Below are positions 61,950 to 64,000 of a stretch of 64,000 nt of DNA, piece after piece. The DNA is from Lysinibacillus_B sp050613145. GTDB taxonomy: Bacteria > Bacillota > Bacilli > Bacillales_A > Planococcaceae. The stretch lies in the NCBI RefSeq assembly GCF_050613145.1, contig NZ_CP192507.1, forward strand, positions 558,001 to 622,000, in the 5' to 3' direction. The notes beneath the pieces were generated by a model. It was not told where the DNA came from. It was given only the letters and a program-made list of their open reading frames with translations, and ran no database searches. A program made the position numbers and the translations under genes. Each line of letters opens with the position of its first letter. The first letter of the stretch is position 1.

Positions 61950-63554
61950 ATGACAAAGTATATTTTCGTAACAGGTGGGGTTGTTTCATCACTCGGAAAA
62001 GGAATTGTTGCAGCATCTTTAGGACGCTTACTCAAAAATCGTGGTCTTGAAGTGACAATTCAAAAGTTCGACCCTTATTTAAATATTGATCCAGGTACGA
62101 TGAGCCCATATCAACATGGTGAAGTGTTCGTCACAGACGATGGCGCAGAGGCTGACTTAGACTTAGGTCACTACGAGCGCTTCATCGATATTAACTTAGG
62201 GAAACATTCAACAGTGACATCAGGCCGTGTGTATCAATCTGTGTTACAAAAAGAGCGTCGCGGTGATTACAACGGTGGTACGGTGCAAGTAATTCCTCAT
62301 ATTACAAACGAAATTAAAGACCGCATCCAGCGTGCTGGTCGCGAAACAAATGCCGATGTTGTGATTACAGAAGTAGGTGGTACTGTAGGGGATATCGAAT
62401 CACTACCGTTCCTAGAAGCGATCCGTCAAATGAAAACAAGCCTTGGCCACAATAATGTTATGTATGTGCACTGTACATTAATCCCGTACATTAAAGCAGC
62501 GGGTGAAATGAAAACAAAACCGACGCAACACTCTGTAAAAGAGTTACGCTCACTTGGGATTCAGCCAAACATTATCGTTGTCCGTACAGAGCAAGCCATT
62601 TCACAAGATATGAAAGACAAGCTAGCGTTATTCTGTGACGTACAACCGCACGAAATCATTGAATCTCGTGACGTAGAGCATCTGTATGAAGTGCCGCTTA
62701 ACTTACATGCACAAGACTTTGATGATATCGTCCTTGATCACTTTAGAATCCAAGCACCAGAAGCAGATATGTCTGACTGGAAACAGCTTGTACACAAAGT
62801 GAAAAACTTACAGCACAAAACACGTATTGCCCTTGTTGGGAAATATGTAGAGCTACAAGATGCTTATATTTCAGTAGCAGAAGCATTAAAGCATGCCGGC
62901 TATGTATATGATTCAGATATCGAAATTGATTGGGTGAATGCAGAGCATATTACAGCAGAAAATGCACATGAGCTATTAGGACAAGCTGACGGTATTCTTG
63001 TACCAGGTGGCTTCGGTGATCGAGGTGTCGAAGGGAAAATTGAAGCGATTAAATTTGCGCGTGAAAATGATGTGCCATTCTTTGGTATTTGCTTAGGGAT
63101 GCAGCTGGCAACAATTGAGTTTGCCCGTAATGTACTTGGTTTACAAGGCGCACATTCAACAGAGCTGGATAAAGAAACAAATTACCCAATCATCGACTTC
63201 TTACCAGATCAATCAGAAGATGTAGATTTAGGTGGTACATTACGTCTTGGTTTATATCCATGTAAGTTAAAAGAAGGTTCTCGTGCACGTGATTGCTATG
63301 GCGGAGAAGAGTTAGTTTATGAGCGTCACCGTCACCGTTATGAGTTCAACAACGAATTCCGTGAAGCGATGGAAGCAGAAGGCCTTGTATTCTCAGGCGT
63401 ATCTCCTGACAATAAGCTTGTTGAAATTATCGAATTACCAGAGAAGAAATTCTTCGTCGCTGGTCAATTCCACCCAGAATTAGTATCGCGTCCGCAACGT
63501 CCACAACCACTATTCCGTGAGTTTGTTGGTGCAGCATTTGCGAACCGTAAATAA
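61950..63554 (+). CDS. pyrG: CTP synthase
   Basis: The protein has 534 residues, the usual length. The synthetase domain (1-265) has GGVVSSLGKGI, KFDPYLNIDPGTMSPYQHGE and EVGGTVGDIES. The glutamine amidotransferase domain (about 290-530) has GILVPGGFGDRG, the nucleophile Cys near 381 in FGICLGMQLA, and the His-Glu pair in GQFHPELVSRP. It makes CTP from UTP, ATP and glutamine. ATG 61950 has CAAGGAGGAA upstream; expression is controlled by the leader attenuator. Confidence 0.98.
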   Translation: MTKYIFVTGGVVSSLGKGIVAASLGRLLKNRGLEVTIQKFDPYLNIDPGTMSPYQHGEVFVTDDGAEADLDLGHYERFIDINLGKHSTVTSGRVYQSVLQKERRGDYNGGTVQVIPHITNEIKDRIQRAGRETNADVVITEVGGTVGDIESLPFLEAIRQMKTSLGHNNVMYVHCTLIPYIKAAGEMKTKPTQHSVKELRSLGIQPNIIVVRTEQAISQDMKDKLALFCDVQPHEIIESRDVEHLYEVPLNLHAQDFDDIVLDHFRIQAPEADMSDWKQLVHKVKNLQHKTRIALVGKYVELQDAYISVAEALKHAGYVYDSDIEIDWVNAEHITAENAHELLGQADGILVPGGFGDRGVEGKIEAIKFARENDVPFFGICLGMQLATIEFARNVLGLQGAHSTELDKETNYPIIDFLPDQSEDVDLGGTLRLGLYPCKLKEGSRARDCYGGEELVYERHRHRYEFNNEFREAMEAEGLVFSGVSPDNKLVEIIELPEKKFFVAGQFHPELVSRPQRPQPLFREFVGAAFANRK

Positions 63555-63566
63555 TAACTAATACGA

Positions 63567-63600
63567 ACTACCTCGCTAGAATAGGGCGGGGTAGTTTTTG
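63567..63600 (+). terminator. terminator after pyrG
   Basis: ACTACCTCGC (63567-63576) pairs with GCGGGGTAGT (63586-63595), one G-U, followed by TTTT. Confidence 0.88.
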
Positions 63601-63622
63601 TTTCGTAAGGGGTGTACTTGAA

Positions 63623-63661
63623 CAAAATAAAAAGCCACCGCTCTCATGAAGGAGCAGTAGC
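63623..63661 (-). terminator. terminator of ywjG
   Basis: On the minus strand a 10-bp stem (63652-63661 with 63634-63643, two G-U) is followed by TTTTTATTTT, immediately after the ywjG stop. Confidence 0.8.
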
Positions 63662-63667
63662 AGATTA

Positions 63668-64000
63668 TTAACTAAAGGGAGAAGTCGGTGTATCCTCCTC
63701 TAGCTCTTCATCATCTGAAATCATTTCATCATAGGCCATCTTGATCGCTTCATAAATAAATAACGCGGCGATTAAATGTGGGAAGACAATGCGCTCACCT
63801 AGCTTTGTTGGATGTGGTAAAATTCCACCACGAACTTTCAGGCTAATATATGTATAAGCGAGCTCGCTTAACGGGTTGTCAGCACTCGCGACTTCACTCG
63901 CCACAGCGGCAAACGGAATAAACGCATCATATAATTTTTGGGCTAACGCAAGTGCTTCTGGATCTTGACAACTGCGTGCAAAAATAATGACTCGGTCTAC
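63668..64000 (-). CDS. ywjG: DUF2529 family protein YwjG (5' end beyond the window)
   Basis: The frame is open to the window edge and gives the last 110 residues. The pattern RVIIFARSCQDPEALALAQKLY, LRGGILPHPTKLGERI-like segments (here VRGGILPHPTKLGERIVFP) and HLIAALFIYEAI fit YwjG/DUF2529, a SIS-like domain protein found beside pyrG in bacilli, with an acidic C-terminus. Function unknown. Convergent with pyrG. Confidence 0.88.
   Translation of the reverse strand, partial: VDRVIIFARSCQDPEALALAQKLYDAFIPFAAVASEVASADNPLSELAYTYISLKVRGGILPHPTKLGERIVFPHLIAALFIYEAIKMAYDEMISDDEELEEDTPTSPFS

Overview
The window is chromosomal DNA from a low-GC, Gram-positive, endospore-forming member of the Bacillales, most likely Planococcaceae/Caryophanaceae (Lysinibacillus/Solibacillus type). 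Support comes from AGGAGG-type ribosome binding sites with many TTG and GTG starts, bacillithiol (bshB2) and coproporphyrin-branch haem (hemQ) genes, sporulation genes (gerQ, rsfA), RNA polymerase delta, and gene neighbourhoods that match blocks of the Bacillus subtilis ywd/ywf/ywh/ywi/ywj region. No rRNA, tRNA, CRISPR array or intact insertion sequence was seen.

Layout. 1-2.7 kb: end of an ABC ATPase gene, a NERD-domain protein, ilvA. 2.9-11 kb: a tellurite/stress (Ter) island: YceG-like protein, three TerD proteins, an internal terminator, then a C-C bond lyase, a fused phosphoribosyltransferase/TRSP/StiP protein and a HAD phosphatase. This is the predicted nucleoside-like metabolite module of Ter systems. 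11-26 kb: housekeeping genes (tcyP, YjiH-type permease, bshB2-yojF, ung-ywdI-ywdK, an M20 amidohydrolase, a chemoreceptor, gerQ with a decayed cwlJ-like remnant, hemQ, lipL, rsfA, a DUF1450 protein, ywfO). 26.5-36 kb: a 2,897-residue cell-wall adhesin with collagen-adhesin-like and Cna-B/SpaA-like modules, Cys-bracketed repeats, a Pro-rich stalk and an unusual LPQTDG sorting signal, facing a class A sortase gene. 36-43 kb: tautomerase, ywhD, a candidate structured RNA, pbpG, speB, ywiB-argS. 43-47.3 kb: a cobalamin riboswitch and the btuF-btuC-btuD/cbiZ-adenosyltransferase operon. 47.6-60.5 kb: fatty/organic acid catabolism (fadF, thiolase, 3-hydroxyacyl-CoA dehydrogenase, two acyl-CoA dehydrogenases, a TetR regulator, the B12-dependent mutase icmF). 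60.6-64 kb: a small membrane protein, rpoE, pyrG with its attenuator, and the edge of ywjG.

How parts connect. The riboswitch-controlled B12 uptake and adenosylation operon supplies the cofactor of IcmF encoded 10 kb downstream. FadF is expected to pass electrons from the acyl-CoA dehydrogenases to quinone. The fadF and thiolase promoter regions carry palindromes with one shared layout (TGARYG-NN-CRYTCA), as expected for one TetR/FadR-type repressor, plausibly the one encoded between acd and icmF.

The least explained structures are three arrays of about 21-bp period, unrelated in sequence to each other, all lying between convergent genes beside terminators; an 11-bp-period GC-rich array with a 13-bp inverted repeat between yojF and ung; a 75-bp palindrome upstream of the adhesin region; and the candidate RNA between ywhD and pbpG.
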